Source of the DNA: an uncultured Devosia sp.
GTDB lineage: Bacteria; Pseudomonadota; Alphaproteobacteria; Rhizobiales; Devosiaceae
DNA length: 6,107 bases
Assembly (NCBI GenBank): GCA_934553185.1
Contig: CAKTFF010000145.1
Coordinates: forward strand, 1 to 6,107
Direction of reading: 5' to 3'
Both the position numbers and the translations under genes were made by a program. Below the pieces are notes generated by a model that searched no databases, was not told where the DNA came from, and was given only the letters and a program-made list of their open reading frames with translations. Shown here piece after piece: positions 1 to 6,107 of the stretch (position 1 is the stretch's first letter; each line of letters begins with the position of its first letter).

Positions 1-758
1 ACAAGGTATGCGTCATCCCCTGAGGTGAAAATCCCCAATTCACGCCGTGTGCGTTCAACGTCCGGCCACGCATCCTGCGTCGTCGAAATGGTGCCGGCAA
101 AGGCATCCGAATGGCCAACAAACATCTTGGTGCCTGCATGAACCACGAGGTCCGCGCCCAGTCTCAGCGGCTTGTGGTAGAGGGGGCTGGCCCATGAGTT
201 GTCGACAATCAGCCGGGCGCCGCCCGCATGCGCAACCCGAGCGATCGCTGGCAGGTCTTGCACTTCAAAGGTCAGCGAACCCGGACTTTCAGCCAGCACT
301 GCCCTTGTATTGGCTTGCATCATCGAACCCAGCGCAGACCCGATACGTGGATCATAATAGCGCGTCGTTACGCCCATGCGCGCAAGGAAACTGTCGCTGA
401 AAACGCGTCCCGGCTCGTAGGCACTGTCACTGATCAGCACATCATCACCCGCCTTGACGCAGCTCAATAGGGCAATGGTGATGGCAGCCAGGCCTGACGG
501 CACCAACTGGGTGCGATACGCACCTTCAAGTTCGGTGATAATGGCCTCGACGCCTTCGGTGGTAGGGTTCCCGGCGCGGCCATAAAGATAACGCTGCTGC
601 TGCGATTCGAGGTCAGCCAGCGTTTGAAACAGCACTGTAGAGCCGCGGTAAATCGGCGTGTTGACGAAACCGAACTGATCGTGCGGTTCGCGCCCAGCAT
701 GGGTCAGGATCGTTTCGACAGATTGGTGGGCAGTGCTGCCGCTTTTGGTGTCACTCAT
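1..758 (-). CDS. metC: Cystathionine beta-lyase (MetC type), 3' end cut by window edge
   Basis: This PLP enzyme of the Cys/Met metabolism family cleaves cystathionine to homocysteine, pyruvate and ammonia in the cytoplasm, in the methionine pathway. The visible 252 residues show the family motifs in order: PIYRGST (35-41), the cofactor-phosphate and partner-subunit motif YGRAGNPT (59-66), SGLAAI (88-93), a PLP-stacking Tyr114 in DSAYEPGR, Asp186 in LIVDNSWASPLY, and the Schiff-base Lys211 in AGTKMFVGHSD. The DNSWASPLY form of the aspartate motif resembles MetC more than MetB, but a related gamma-synthase or lyase is not excluded. Family members are roughly 390-400 residues, so about 140 are missing beyond position 1. 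The ATG at 756-758 begins MSDTKSG; no strong Shine-Dalgarno precedes it. The reading frame is intact throughout. The gene is divergent from aapJ and shares the 759-981 region with it. Confidence 0.9.
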   Translation of the reverse strand, partial: MSDTKSGSTAHQSVETILTHAGREPHDQFGFVNTPIYRGSTVLFQTLADLESQQQRYLYGRAGNPTTEGVEAIITELEGAYRTQLVPSGLAAITIALLSCVKAGDDVLISDSAYEPGRVFSDSFLARMGVTTRYYDPRIGSALGSMMQANTRAVLAESPGSLTFEVQDLPAIARVAHAGGARLIVDNSWASPLYHKPLRLGADLVVHAGTKMFVGHSDAFAGTISTTQDAWPDVERTRRELGIFTSGDDAYL

Positions 759-981
759 GCTAGGCTCAGTGCTTAAATAGAGTTCAGGGTGGCCTTGTTG
801 GCTAAGAAAGAGACAGCTTAGCTGTCCATTGCCCGCAACGGCTCTTGACGCAACGGTCAATAGACGCTTGCATGCTTATCAGCATCACAGCCGCAGGCAA
901 AGGCGGACGGTGCCACTGGAGACGCTGGTGCAAGCCTGATGAGCTCCGGGACACAAGGGTCAGGAAACAAAGGCAACATTC
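759..981. promoter_or_regulatory. Divergent metC/aapJ control region
   Basis: These 223 nt separate the two divergent start codons and contain no convincing gene. They hold a perfect 7-bp inverted repeat with a 1-nt centre (GACAGCT-T-AGCTGTC, 812-826) and a second pairing that shares its right arm (GCTAAG 801-806 with CTTAGC 817-822). They also hold a direct repeat GCAACGG (835-841 and 850-856), an inverted repeat TTGAC-N6-GTCAA (845-860), and a small stem ATGCT-TATC-AGCAT (872-885). Such short repeats between divergent promoters suit binding of a dimeric regulator, but no named regulator site was recognised. No leftward promoter for metC stood out. Confidence 0.55.
845..873 (+). promoter_or_regulatory. 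Weak sigma70-like promoter candidate for aapJ
   Basis: TTGACG at 845-850 is a good -35 match. With a 17-nt spacer it is followed by TTGCAT (868-873), a poor -10 match. Transcription would begin near 880 and give a leader of about 100 nt before aapJ. The -35 element lies inside the inverted repeat TTGAC-N6-GTCAA, so a protein bound there could block it. This is inference from sequence only. Confidence 0.25.
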
Positions 982-1998
982 ATGCAAAAAACGTTTGTAA
1001 CGCTTGCTCTCGCGGCCACGCTCGGCCTCGTAGCAACGTCTGCGCAGGCTGCAATTCTCGACGACGTCAAGGCTAAGGGCTATGTTCAGTGCGGCGTCAC
1101 CGGCGGCGTGCCCGGCTTCTCTGCACCTGACGCCAACAACGTCTGGACTGGCCTTGAAGTTGATTACTGCCGTGCGCTCGCCGCCGCCATCTTCAACGAT
1201 GCCGACGCCGTTCGCTACACCTCTCTGACGAGCCAGGAACGCTTTACTGCTCTGTCCGCTGGCGAAATCGACGTCCTGTCCCGCACCACCACCTGGACCA
1301 TGAGCCGCGACACCCAGCTGGGTATCAGCTTCGTTGGTACCATGTTCTATGATGGCCAGGGCTTCATGGTCCGTGAAGCTGACGGCATTGCCTCGGCTCT
1401 CGATCTCAGCGGCGCCGCGATCTGCATCGAATCCGGCACCACCACCGAACTCAACGCTGCTGACTACTTCGCCGCCAACAATCTCGAATTCAACACCGTA
1501 GTCTTCGTGGACCAGGACGAGGTGGTGAAGGCCTACGAAGACGGCCGTTGCGATGTGTACACCACGGACTCTTCCGCCCTGGCAGCCGAGCGTTCCAAGT
1601 TCGCCAACCCCGATGATCACATCATTCTGCCCGAAGTGATCTCCAAGGAGCCCCTTGGCCCTGTAGTTCGTGCCGGCGACAGCGCATGGTTCAACATTGC
1701 GCGCTGGACCTATTTCTCCCTGCTTGAAGCCGAAGAACTGGGCGTGAGCTCTGCCAACGTTGACGAAATGCTGGGTTCCGACAACCCCGCCATCAAGCGC
1801 CTGCTGGGTGTTGAAGGCGATTTCGGTACGCCGCTGGGCCTCACCAAGGACTGGGCTTACCAGATCGTCAAGCTGGTCGGTAACTACGCCGAAATCTACG
1901 ATCGCAACGTTGGTCCTTCCACCCCGATCGGGCTTGAGCGTGGCCTGAACGCCCTGTGGAGCAATGGCGGCATCCAGTACGCTGCGCCGATCCGCTAA
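982..1998 (+). CDS. aapJ: General L-amino-acid ABC transporter, periplasmic binding protein AapJ
   Basis: AapJ is the soluble periplasmic receptor of the general L-amino-acid permease; it binds a wide range of L-amino acids and docks on AapQ/AapM. The 338-residue product is close to the usual length of about 340. Residues 1-23 form a Sec signal peptide (MQKTFV, hydrophobic core, cleavage after AQA). The mature part is a two-lobe family-3 solute-binding fold. Likely ligand contacts, placed by comparison with HisJ, are Thr102, Thr104 and Arg109 in the RTTTWTMSRDT stretch, Thr154 in SGTTTE, and Asp196 in YTTDSSAL. Cysteines 37, 63, 148 and 190 could form two disulfides in the periplasm. The ATG at 982 has an AAGG element at 970-973, 8 nt upstream. 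It is the first gene of aapJQMP, and a strong stem-loop follows 8 nt after its stop codon. It is named Aap rather than Bzt from the overall locus; substrate range cannot be read from sequence. Confidence 0.95.
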   Translation: MQKTFVTLALAATLGLVATSAQAAILDDVKAKGYVQCGVTGGVPGFSAPDANNVWTGLEVDYCRALAAAIFNDADAVRYTSLTSQERFTALSAGEIDVLSRTTTWTMSRDTQLGISFVGTMFYDGQGFMVREADGIASALDLSGAAICIESGTTTELNAADYFAANNLEFNTVVFVDQDEVVKAYEDGRCDVYTTDSSALAAERSKFANPDDHIILPEVISKEPLGPVVRAGDSAWFNIARWTYFSLLEAEELGVSSANVDEMLGSDNPAIKRLLGVEGDFGTPLGLTKDWAYQIVKLVGNYAEIYDRNVGPSTPIGLERGLNALWSNGGIQYAAPIR

Positions 1999-2006
1999 AA
2001 CCAATT

Positions 2007-2039
2007 GAGCTGGCGCTGCCTTTGGGCAAGCGCCGGCTC
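2007..2039 (+). terminator. Stem-loop after aapJ: partial terminator or mRNA 3'-end stabiliser
   Basis: Positions 2007-2020 pair with 2025-2039 in a 14-bp, mostly G-C stem with one bulged A (2028), one G-T pair (2011-2035) and a TTTG loop (2021-2024). It begins 8 nt after the aapJ stop. Only a short pyrimidine stretch (TCTTCT) follows, not a strong T-run, so full termination is unlikely. The usual role of such a structure after a binding-protein gene is to protect the upstream transcript and reduce read-through, leaving more AapJ than permease. Confidence 0.7.
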
Positions 2040-2046
2040 TTCTGCT

Positions 2047-2092
2047 CCGTCGATGGCTGCTCCCGCGGCGTCCGGAGCGGCCGACACGACGG
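2047..2092 (+). promoter_or_regulatory. Second stem-loop just upstream of the aapQ ribosome binding site
   Basis: CCGTCG (2047-2052) pairs with CGACGG (2087-2092). Inside it, after a small internal loop, GGCTGCTCC (2055-2063) pairs with GGAGCGGCC (2074-2082) with one G-T pair, closing a 10-nt loop. The 15 bp of this structure end 3 nt before GGGGA (2096-2100), the likely Shine-Dalgarno of aapQ. It could modulate aapQ translation or, with the preceding stem-loop, hold back exonucleases. No T-run follows, so it is not called a terminator. Confidence 0.5.
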
Positions 2093-2110
2093 CCCGGGGA
2101 CATCTGACAC

Positions 2111-3301
2111 ATGACTACTCTTGATACGGGTGCCGGTTCGGCGCCCAGGGTCGCCTTTTACAACGACCCGGTCATTCGCGGCATCATCTATCAGGTGGTC
2201 GTGGCCGTATTGCTGGTTTGGTTCATCGTTTGGATCATCGGCAACACCGCCGTTAACCTGGCTGCCCAAAACAAGACCACCGGCTTTGACTTCCTTTGGA
2301 AGACCGCCGGTTTCGACATCAGCTTCGCCCTGCTTCCCTGGTCGCGCGCATCCTATTATTGGGAGGCGTTCCTGATCGGCATCACCAATACCCTGCTGGT
2401 CGCCTTTATCGGCATTGTCTTTGCGACCATCCTGGGCTTCACCATCGGCATCGCTCGGCTGTCGAGCAACTTCCTAATTTCCTCTCTCGCCACGATCTAT
2501 GTCGAGGTCATCCGCAACATTCCGCTGCTGCTGCAGCTGTTCTTTTGGTATTTTGCTGTTCTCAAAGCCATGCCGGCCGTTCGCCAGTCGATCCTCCTGC
2601 CGCTCGACTCCTTTATCAACCAGCGCGGCATCTTCGTGCCCAAGCCGCTGCCCGATGCGCAGTTTGGCTTTGTCTGGATCGGCGTGGCGCTTGCGATAAT
2701 CGGCGTCCTGGTTTTGCGCCGCTGGGCGAGGCTTCGCCTTGAAGCGAACGGTAAACGTTTTCCGGTATTCCTATCATCGGTCGCCCTGTTGATTGCCCTG
2801 CCGGCGCTCGTCTGGCTGATCAGTGGAGCCAGCGTCACATTCGAACCGCCAGTTCTGGAGCGCTTCAACTTCCGCGGAGGCCTGCAACTTCCACCCGAAT
2901 TCCTAGCGCTTGTGTTTGGCCTTTCGATCTATACGGCGTCCTTTATCGCCGAAACCGTCCGCGGCGGCATTCAGGCCGTCAGCCGAGGACAGACCGAGGC
3001 AGCGCAATCACTCGGCTTGAAAGAGGGTGATCGGCTGCGGCTGGTGATCGTGCCACAGGCCATGCGGGTGATCATCCCGCCGCTGACCAGCCAGTATCTC
3101 AACCTGACCAAGAACTCGTCGCTGGGTGCTGCGATCGGCTACCCCGAACTGGTCAACGTTTTTGCCGGTACGTCGCTCAACCAGACCGGACGCGCCATCG
3201 AGTGCATCGCCCTGACCATGCTGGTTTACCTGATCCTGTCGCTGCTCACCTCGGCGATCATGAACTGGTACAATGGCCGCGTCAGCCTGGTCGAGCGATA
3301 G
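2111..3301 (+). CDS. aapQ: General L-amino-acid ABC transporter, permease AapQ
   Basis: AapQ is one of two inner-membrane subunits that form the amino-acid channel and contact the ATPase. The 396-residue product has an N-terminal membrane segment near 26-44. It then has the HisM/HisQ-type permease core, beginning around 86-148 (NTLLVAFIG, YVEVIRNIPLL) and resuming near 262-396. About 110 residues containing further hydrophobic segments (about 186-202 and 219-238) are inserted in the core; this extra length is characteristic of Aap/Bzt permeases compared with the roughly 230-residue HisM/HisQ. The cytoplasmic EAA loop that docks on AapP is clear: EAAQSLGLKEGDR from 296, ending at VPQ (314-316). 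GGGGA (2096-2100) lies 10 nt before the ATG. Translation begins behind two stem-loops, which probably keep its level below AapJ. The stop codon overlaps the Shine-Dalgarno of aapM. Confidence 0.95.
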   Translation: MTTLDTGAGSAPRVAFYNDPVIRGIIYQVVVAVLLVWFIVWIIGNTAVNLAAQNKTTGFDFLWKTAGFDISFALLPWSRASYYWEAFLIGITNTLLVAFIGIVFATILGFTIGIARLSSNFLISSLATIYVEVIRNIPLLLQLFFWYFAVLKAMPAVRQSILLPLDSFINQRGIFVPKPLPDAQFGFVWIGVALAIIGVLVLRRWARLRLEANGKRFPVFLSSVALLIALPALVWLISGASVTFEPPVLERFNFRGGLQLPPEFLALVFGLSIYTASFIAETVRGGIQAVSRGQTEAAQSLGLKEGDRLRLVIVPQAMRVIIPPLTSQYLNLTKNSSLGAAIGYPELVNVFAGTSLNQTGRAIECIALTMLVYLILSLLTSAIMNWYNGRVSLVER

Positions 3302-3304
3302 GAG
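3300..3304 (+). promoter_or_regulatory. Shine-Dalgarno of aapM, overlapping the aapQ stop
   Basis: AGGAG sits 7 nt before the ATG at 3312 and overlaps the TAG of aapQ. This selects 3312 over the in-frame ATG at 3273, which lies inside aapQ and would add 13 residues without a family match (MAASAWSSDRRSA). The arrangement suggests translational coupling of aapQ and aapM. Confidence 0.8.
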
Positions 3305-3311
3305 ATCAGCC

Positions 3312-4439
3312 ATGACCGATATCGGCTTCGTCCGCTCCACGCTCGTTGATGCCAAGCCGGCGCCACGCCGCACCAGTGGCGCCGTGGCTTGGGCTCAGAA
3401 AAACCTCTTCGCCACCCCACTGGACTCGGTGCTGACCATTCTCGGCCTGATGTTTCTGTTCTGGGTCGTGCCGCCGCTCTACAACTTCTTCATCGGTCAT
3501 GCCGTCCCACCCGGCGGCACGGTTGAACAATGCCGTCTCGAAACAGCCGGCGCCTGCTGGGCCTACATTGCCAGTGAGATGGAATTTTTCATCTACGGCT
3601 TTTACGACATTCCCGAACAGTGGCGCCCCAACATCGTCTTCGCCCTTGGCGCCGCGCTGCTGATCCCTTTGCTGATGCCCAAGGTGCCATTCAAACGGAC
3701 CAATGCGATACTCTTTCTGCTCGTCTACCCGATCGTTAGCTACTTCCTCCTGGCTGGCGGCGTGTTTGGTTTGAGGCCCATCCCCACCGAGAAGTGGGGC
3801 GGGCTGCTGGTCACTCTGATCATCTCGGTTGTCGGCATCACCCTCAGTTTCCCGCTGGGCATCATCCTGGCGCTTGGTCGCCAATCCAAGCTGCCGGTTA
3901 TCAAGACGCTCTGCGTTGCATTCATCGAACTGATCCGTGCCGTGCCGCTGATCACCATCCTGTTCATGGCCTCGATCATGCTGCCGCTGTTCATGCCGCA
4001 GGGCACGACGGTCGACAAACTGCTGCGCGCCCTCGTTGGTGTTACGCTTTTCACCTCGGCCTACATGGCTGAAGTCGTGCGTGGCGGCCTGCAGGCCATC
4101 CCGCGCGGGCAGTACGAAGCGGGAGCGTCATTGGGCCTGGGCTACTGGCAGCGGATGTATTTCATCATCTTGCCGCAGGCCCTCAAGCATGTGATCCCAG
4201 GCATCGTGAACAGCTTTATCGCGCTCTTTAAGGACACATCCCTCGTCTATATCGTGGGCATGAAGGATCTGCTCGAAGCGGTGAAGACCAAGAACGACAC
4301 CGCATTGGAGTGGCAGTCCTCCAACACGGCGACCACCGGCTACCTATTTGCCGCCATGGTGTTCTGGGTCTTCTGCTTTGGCATGTCGCGCTACTCCATC
4401 TACATGGAGCGCCGTCTCAACACTGGCTACAAGAGGTAG
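3312..4439 (+). CDS. aapM: General L-amino-acid ABC transporter, permease AapM
   Basis: AapM is the second inner-membrane subunit and pairs with AapQ to form the translocation path. The 375-residue product has a cytoplasmic start ([10 protein letters not shown]) and a first membrane segment near 38-60. A presumably periplasmic loop with Cys74 and Cys82 follows. Two further hydrophobic segments (about 106-122 and 131-153) precede the permease core from about 162 to the C-terminus. Core motifs include [11 protein letters not shown] (204-214), [19 protein letters not shown] (253-271) and the EAA loop from 269 to LPQ (287-289). Unlike AapQ, the extra Aap/Bzt segments lie before the core, not inside it. 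It follows aapQ by 10 nt and precedes aapP by 4 nt, so the three genes are almost certainly co-transcribed. It ends [11 protein letters not shown], a normal family-type tail. Confidence 0.95.
   Translation: MTDIGFVRSTLVDAKPAPRRTSGAVAWAQKNLFATPLDSVLTILGLMFLFWVVPPLYNFFIGHAVPPGGTVEQCRLETAGACWAYIASEMEFFIYGFYDIPEQWRPNIVFALGAALLIPLLMPKVPFKRTNAILFLLVYPIVSYFLLAGGVFGLRPIPTEKWGGLLVTLIISVVGITLSFPLGIILALGRQSKLPVIKTLCVAFIELIRAVPLITILFMASIMLPLFMPQGTTVDKLLRALVGVTLFTSAYMAEVVRGGLQAIPRGQYEAGASLGLGYWQRMYFIILPQALKHVIPGIVNSFIALFKDTSLVYIVGMKDLLEAVKTKNDTALEWQSSNTATTGYLFAAMVFWVFCFGMSRYSIYMERRLNTGYKR
4431..4436 (+). promoter_or_regulatory. Shine-Dalgarno of aapP inside the end of aapM
   Basis: AAGAGG forms the last two sense codons of aapM (Lys-Arg) and lies 7 nt before the ATG at 4444. 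This picks 4444 as the start of aapP over the in-frame ATG at 4348, which would add 32 residues read out of frame from aapM coding sequence. Confidence 0.75.
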
Positions 4440-4443
4440 TTCA

Positions 4444-5244
4444 ATGTCTCAGGTTTCCGAAACGACTATCGATCGCCCAGTGGACTTGTCCCACGCCAAG
4501 GTGTCCTCGACCAACGTCGCCATCGACGTCATCGGTATGCACAAGTGGTACAGCGACTTCCACGTTCTGCGTGACATCAACCTCAAGGTCATGGAAGGCG
4601 AGCGCATCGTCATTGCCGGACCATCCGGTTCAGGCAAGTCGACGCTGATCCGGTGCATCAACCGCCTGGAAGAACACCAGGAAGGCCAGATCATCGTCAA
4701 TGGCACCGAACTCACGGCCGATCTGAAGCGGATCGACGAAGTGCGGCGTGAAGTCGGCATGGTGTTCCAGCACTTCAACCTCTTTCCCCATCTGTCTATC
4801 ATCGACAATCTCACCCTCGCGCCCATCTGGGTGCGCGGCGTGCCCAAGGCTGAGGCTGAAGACACGGCTATGCACTACCTCGAGCGGGTCAAAATTCCCG
4901 AACAGGCGCGCAAGTTTCCCGGGCAGCTCTCGGGCGGCCAGCAGCAACGCGTGGCGATTGCGCGGTCTCTTTGCATGCAGCCGCGGATCATGCTGTTCGA
5001 TGAGCCCACCTCGGCGCTCGACCCCGAAATGGTCAAGGAAGTGCTCGAAGTCATGATCAGCCTGGCCGAAGAAGGCATGACCATGATCTGCGTGACCCAC
5101 GAAATGGGTTTCGCCCGCCAGGTCGCGAACCGCGTCATCTTCATGGATCAGGGGCAGATCATCGAGCAAAACCAGCCAGAGGCGTTCTTCAGCAATCCCC
5201 AGCACGAGCGCACCAAGCTATTCCTCAGCCAGATCCTGCATTGA
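4444..5244 (+). CDS. aapP: General L-amino-acid ABC transporter, ATP-binding subunit AapP
   Basis: AapP is the cytoplasmic ATPase of the importer; two copies dimerise under AapQ/AapM and hydrolyse ATP to drive uptake. The 266-residue product has every element of a polar-amino-acid (GlnQ/HisP-type) ATPase: Walker [10 protein letters not shown] (59-67), Q-loop Gln109 in [11 protein letters not shown], signature LSGGQQQR (162-169), Walker B IMLFDEP (182-188) with catalytic Glu187, D-loop SALD (190-193), and switch His219 in VTHEMGFA. About 25 polar residues precede the domain (the domain begins near [10 protein letters not shown]), slightly longer than HisP and usual for AapP. There is no C-terminal regulatory domain. 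It is the last gene of the tight aapQMP block; no hairpin terminator was seen after its stop. Confidence 0.96.
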   Translation: MSQVSETTIDRPVDLSHAKVSSTNVAIDVIGMHKWYSDFHVLRDINLKVMEGERIVIAGPSGSGKSTLIRCINRLEEHQEGQIIVNGTELTADLKRIDEVRREVGMVFQHFNLFPHLSIIDNLTLAPIWVRGVPKAEAEDTAMHYLERVKIPEQARKFPGQLSGGQQQRVAIARSLCMQPRIMLFDEPTSALDPEMVKEVLEVMISLAEEGMTMICVTHEMGFARQVANRVIFMDQGQIIEQNQPEAFFSNPQHERTKLFLSQILH

Positions 5245-5296
5245 TCGCCCGAACAGAGCGCCAAGCCGCAATGCACAAGGCAATCCTCCGGCTGTC

Positions 5297-5324
5297 TTGA
5301 CCCATCCACCGCCATTTCTAATAT
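5297..5324 (+). promoter_or_regulatory. Sigma70-like promoter for the second binding-protein gene
   Basis: TTGACC (5297-5302) matches five of six -35 positions. TAATAT (5319-5324) is a fair -10 element (T, A, A and T at positions 1, 2, 5 and 6), with a 16-nt spacer. Predicted initiation is near 5330-5333. An inverted repeat GCCAT-N7-ATGGC (5311-5327) covers the -10 element and could be an operator. It is called from sequence alone; weak matches of this quality occur by chance. Confidence 0.4.
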
Positions 5325-5332
5325 GGCAGGGC

Positions 5333-6107
5333 ATGGCCAGGGAAAGCAGCCTTTTGTATCCATTCATCAAACAGGTGCTGTTTCGGGCCGCAGCCATTTT
5401 CTGCCTTGCGGTGCTCGCCACGAGCCCTGTTTGGGCCCAGACCTTGGACAAGGTGCGTGAACGCGGATTTCTGATCTGCGGGGCGACCAATCCGCTGCCA
5501 GGGTTCGCGCAGCAGGACGGGCAGGGGCGCTGGTCCGGGTTCGATGTGGATCTTTGCCGCGGCATTGCAGCCGCCGTGTTCGGCGACCCTGAAATGATCG
5601 AGTTCCGGTCTTTGCGCGGAGAAACGCGGTTTGCGCCGCTTCAAACCGGCATGGTCGATGTTCTGACGCGCAACGGCCCCTGGACCGAGCGTCGCGACAC
5701 CCTCTATGGCGCCAGCTTTGTCGGCACGGCTTTCTTTGATGGTCAGGCGTTCCTCGTGCCCGAAGCGTTTGGCGCCGTCTCCGCCTTCGAGCTGAGCGAT
5801 ATCAGTGTCTGCGTTCTCGATGGTGGTGAGGAACTGCAACGTCTTCAGGAGTTCTTCTTCGCCAACCAGGCCGCTTATCGGCCTGTCCCCTATGAGGATG
5901 TCGCGGATCTGGCGGTCGCCTACCAGGCTGGTTTGTGCGAAACAGTCTCCGCATCCGGCCGTCAGCTCCAAGCCATTCGCCGCGCCTTGCCTGACCCTTC
6001 CGCCCATCGCATCCTGCCCGAGCGCATTTCAAAAGAACTGCTGGGGCCCGTTGTGCGTCAGGATGATCCGCAATGGTTCAACATCGTGCGTTGGTCACTC
6101 CACACCC
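5333..6107 (+). CDS. Second AapJ-like periplasmic binding protein, diverged ligand site, 3' end cut by window edge
   Basis: This is a family-3 solute-binding protein paralogous to AapJ; 258 residues are visible from the ATG at 5333. A signal peptide ends at VWA (33-35). Residues 36-258 align with AapJ 24-246 without a gap, 93 of 223 identical by hand count. All four AapJ cysteines are present (49, 75, 160, 202), as is the long conserved stretch around ISKELLGPVVR (232-242). Of five ligand-contact positions inferred from HisJ, only Arg (121) remains. The others are Asn114, Pro116, Glu166 and Ser208, replacing AapJ Thr102, Thr104, Thr154 and Asp196. It may bind a different ligand or act as a sensor; free amino acids are less likely. 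The start is uncertain: TTG at 5354 has a better-placed AGGGAAAG (5339-5346) and still leaves a normal 28-residue signal peptide. The C-terminal third lies beyond the window. It may use AapQMP or an unseen downstream permease. Confidence 0.88.
   Translation, partial: MARESSLLYPFIKQVLFRAAAIFCLAVLATSPVWAQTLDKVRERGFLICGATNPLPGFAQQDGQGRWSGFDVDLCRGIAAAVFGDPEMIEFRSLRGETRFAPLQTGMVDVLTRNGPWTERRDTLYGASFVGTAFFDGQAFLVPEAFGAVSAFELSDISVCVLDGGEELQRLQEFFFANQAAYRPVPYEDVADLAVAYQAGLCETVSASGRQLQAIRRALPDPSAHRILPERISKELLGPVVRQDDPQWFNIVRWSLHT
5339..5346 (+). promoter_or_regulatory. Possible Shine-Dalgarno for a TTG start at 5354
   Basis: AGGGAAAG ends 7 nt before the in-frame TTG at 5354. The purine stretch before the ATG at 5333 (AGGG, 5328-5331) is only 1 nt from it, too close for ordinary initiation. 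The element therefore supports TTG 5354 as an alternative start. Confidence 0.35.

Noticed and set aside
47..470. Plus-strand open frames across the metC region
   Set aside because: The minus strand encodes an uninterrupted PLP-enzyme frame with all its motifs; the plus frames are antisense shadows with no ribosome binding site.
759..981. Sigma54 (-24/-12) promoter upstream of aapJ, considered because amino-acid uptake can be nitrogen-controlled
   Set aside because: No GG-N10-GC arrangement with acceptable flanking bases was found; the nearest GG/GC pair (791-802) has the wrong spacing.
802..2112. Long minus-strand open frame of 436 codons opposite aapJ
   Set aside because: It covers aapJ antisense, where high GC at third codon positions leaves the opposite strand open. 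Its translation shows no recognisable domain and is Arg/Gly-rich, while aapJ has a signal peptide and a clear family match.
3273..3311. Upstream ATG for aapM giving 13 extra residues
   Set aside because: It lies within aapQ and lacks a Shine-Dalgarno; AGGAG is correctly placed for the ATG at 3312.
3306..3884. Minus-strand open frame of 192 codons inside aapM
   Set aside because: It is antisense to a clear permease gene and its product is polar without any recognisable domain.
4348..4443. Upstream ATG for aapP giving 32 extra residues
   Set aside because: The added residues are aapM sequence read out of frame; AAGAGG is correctly placed for the ATG at 4444.
5245..5296. Terminator after aapP
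   Set aside because: No stable hairpin or T-run was visible, so none is annotated.
5375..5377. GTG as the start of the second binding protein
   Set aside because: No purine-rich element precedes it, and it would leave a short n-region; ATG 5333 or TTG 5354 are better supported.
5318..6007. Minus-strand open frame of 229 codons opposite the second binding protein
   Set aside because: It is a shadow of a gene that aligns without gaps to AapJ; the antisense product resembles nothing known to me.

Overview
The window is GC-rich DNA with the gene content of an alphaproteobacterium, most likely Hyphomicrobiales (the order of the rhizobia, Brucella and Devosia). The order cannot be proved from the window. 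The assignment rests on a complete general L-amino-acid ABC transporter of the Aap/Bzt type and on a divergent metC-type gene beside it.

Layout. Positions 1-758, minus strand, hold the first 252 codons of a PLP-dependent cystathionine beta-lyase (metC type); its C-terminus lies beyond the left edge. Positions 759-981 are a 223-nt divergent control region with several short inverted and direct repeats and one weak sigma70-like promoter for the rightward operon. From 982 to 5244 the plus strand carries aapJ (periplasmic binding protein), aapQ and aapM (membrane permeases) and aapP (ATPase). The 112-nt aapJ-aapQ gap holds two strong consecutive stem-loops. The aapQ-aapM and aapM-aapP gaps are only 10 and 4 nt, with Shine-Dalgarno sequences touching or lying inside the preceding gene's end. 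After an 88-nt gap with its own promoter-like sequence, a second AapJ-like binding protein starts near 5333 and runs off the right edge.

How the genes work together. AapJ captures L-amino acids in the periplasm and delivers them to the AapQ-AapM channel. AapP dimers on the cytoplasmic face hydrolyse ATP to drive import. The stem-loops after aapJ fit the usual need for far more binding protein than membrane components. MetC makes homocysteine from cystathionine for methionine synthesis; its link to the transporter is only adjacency and a shared control region.

The most interesting item is the second binding protein. It aligns with AapJ without gaps over 223 residues at about 42% identity (hand count) and keeps all four cysteines. 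It has lost most of the positions that contact the amino-acid ligand in this family. It may bind something else or play a regulatory role. The rest of the window looks like an ordinary Aap locus. There are no RNA genes, mobile elements, CRISPR arrays or gene-free stretches above 300 nt.
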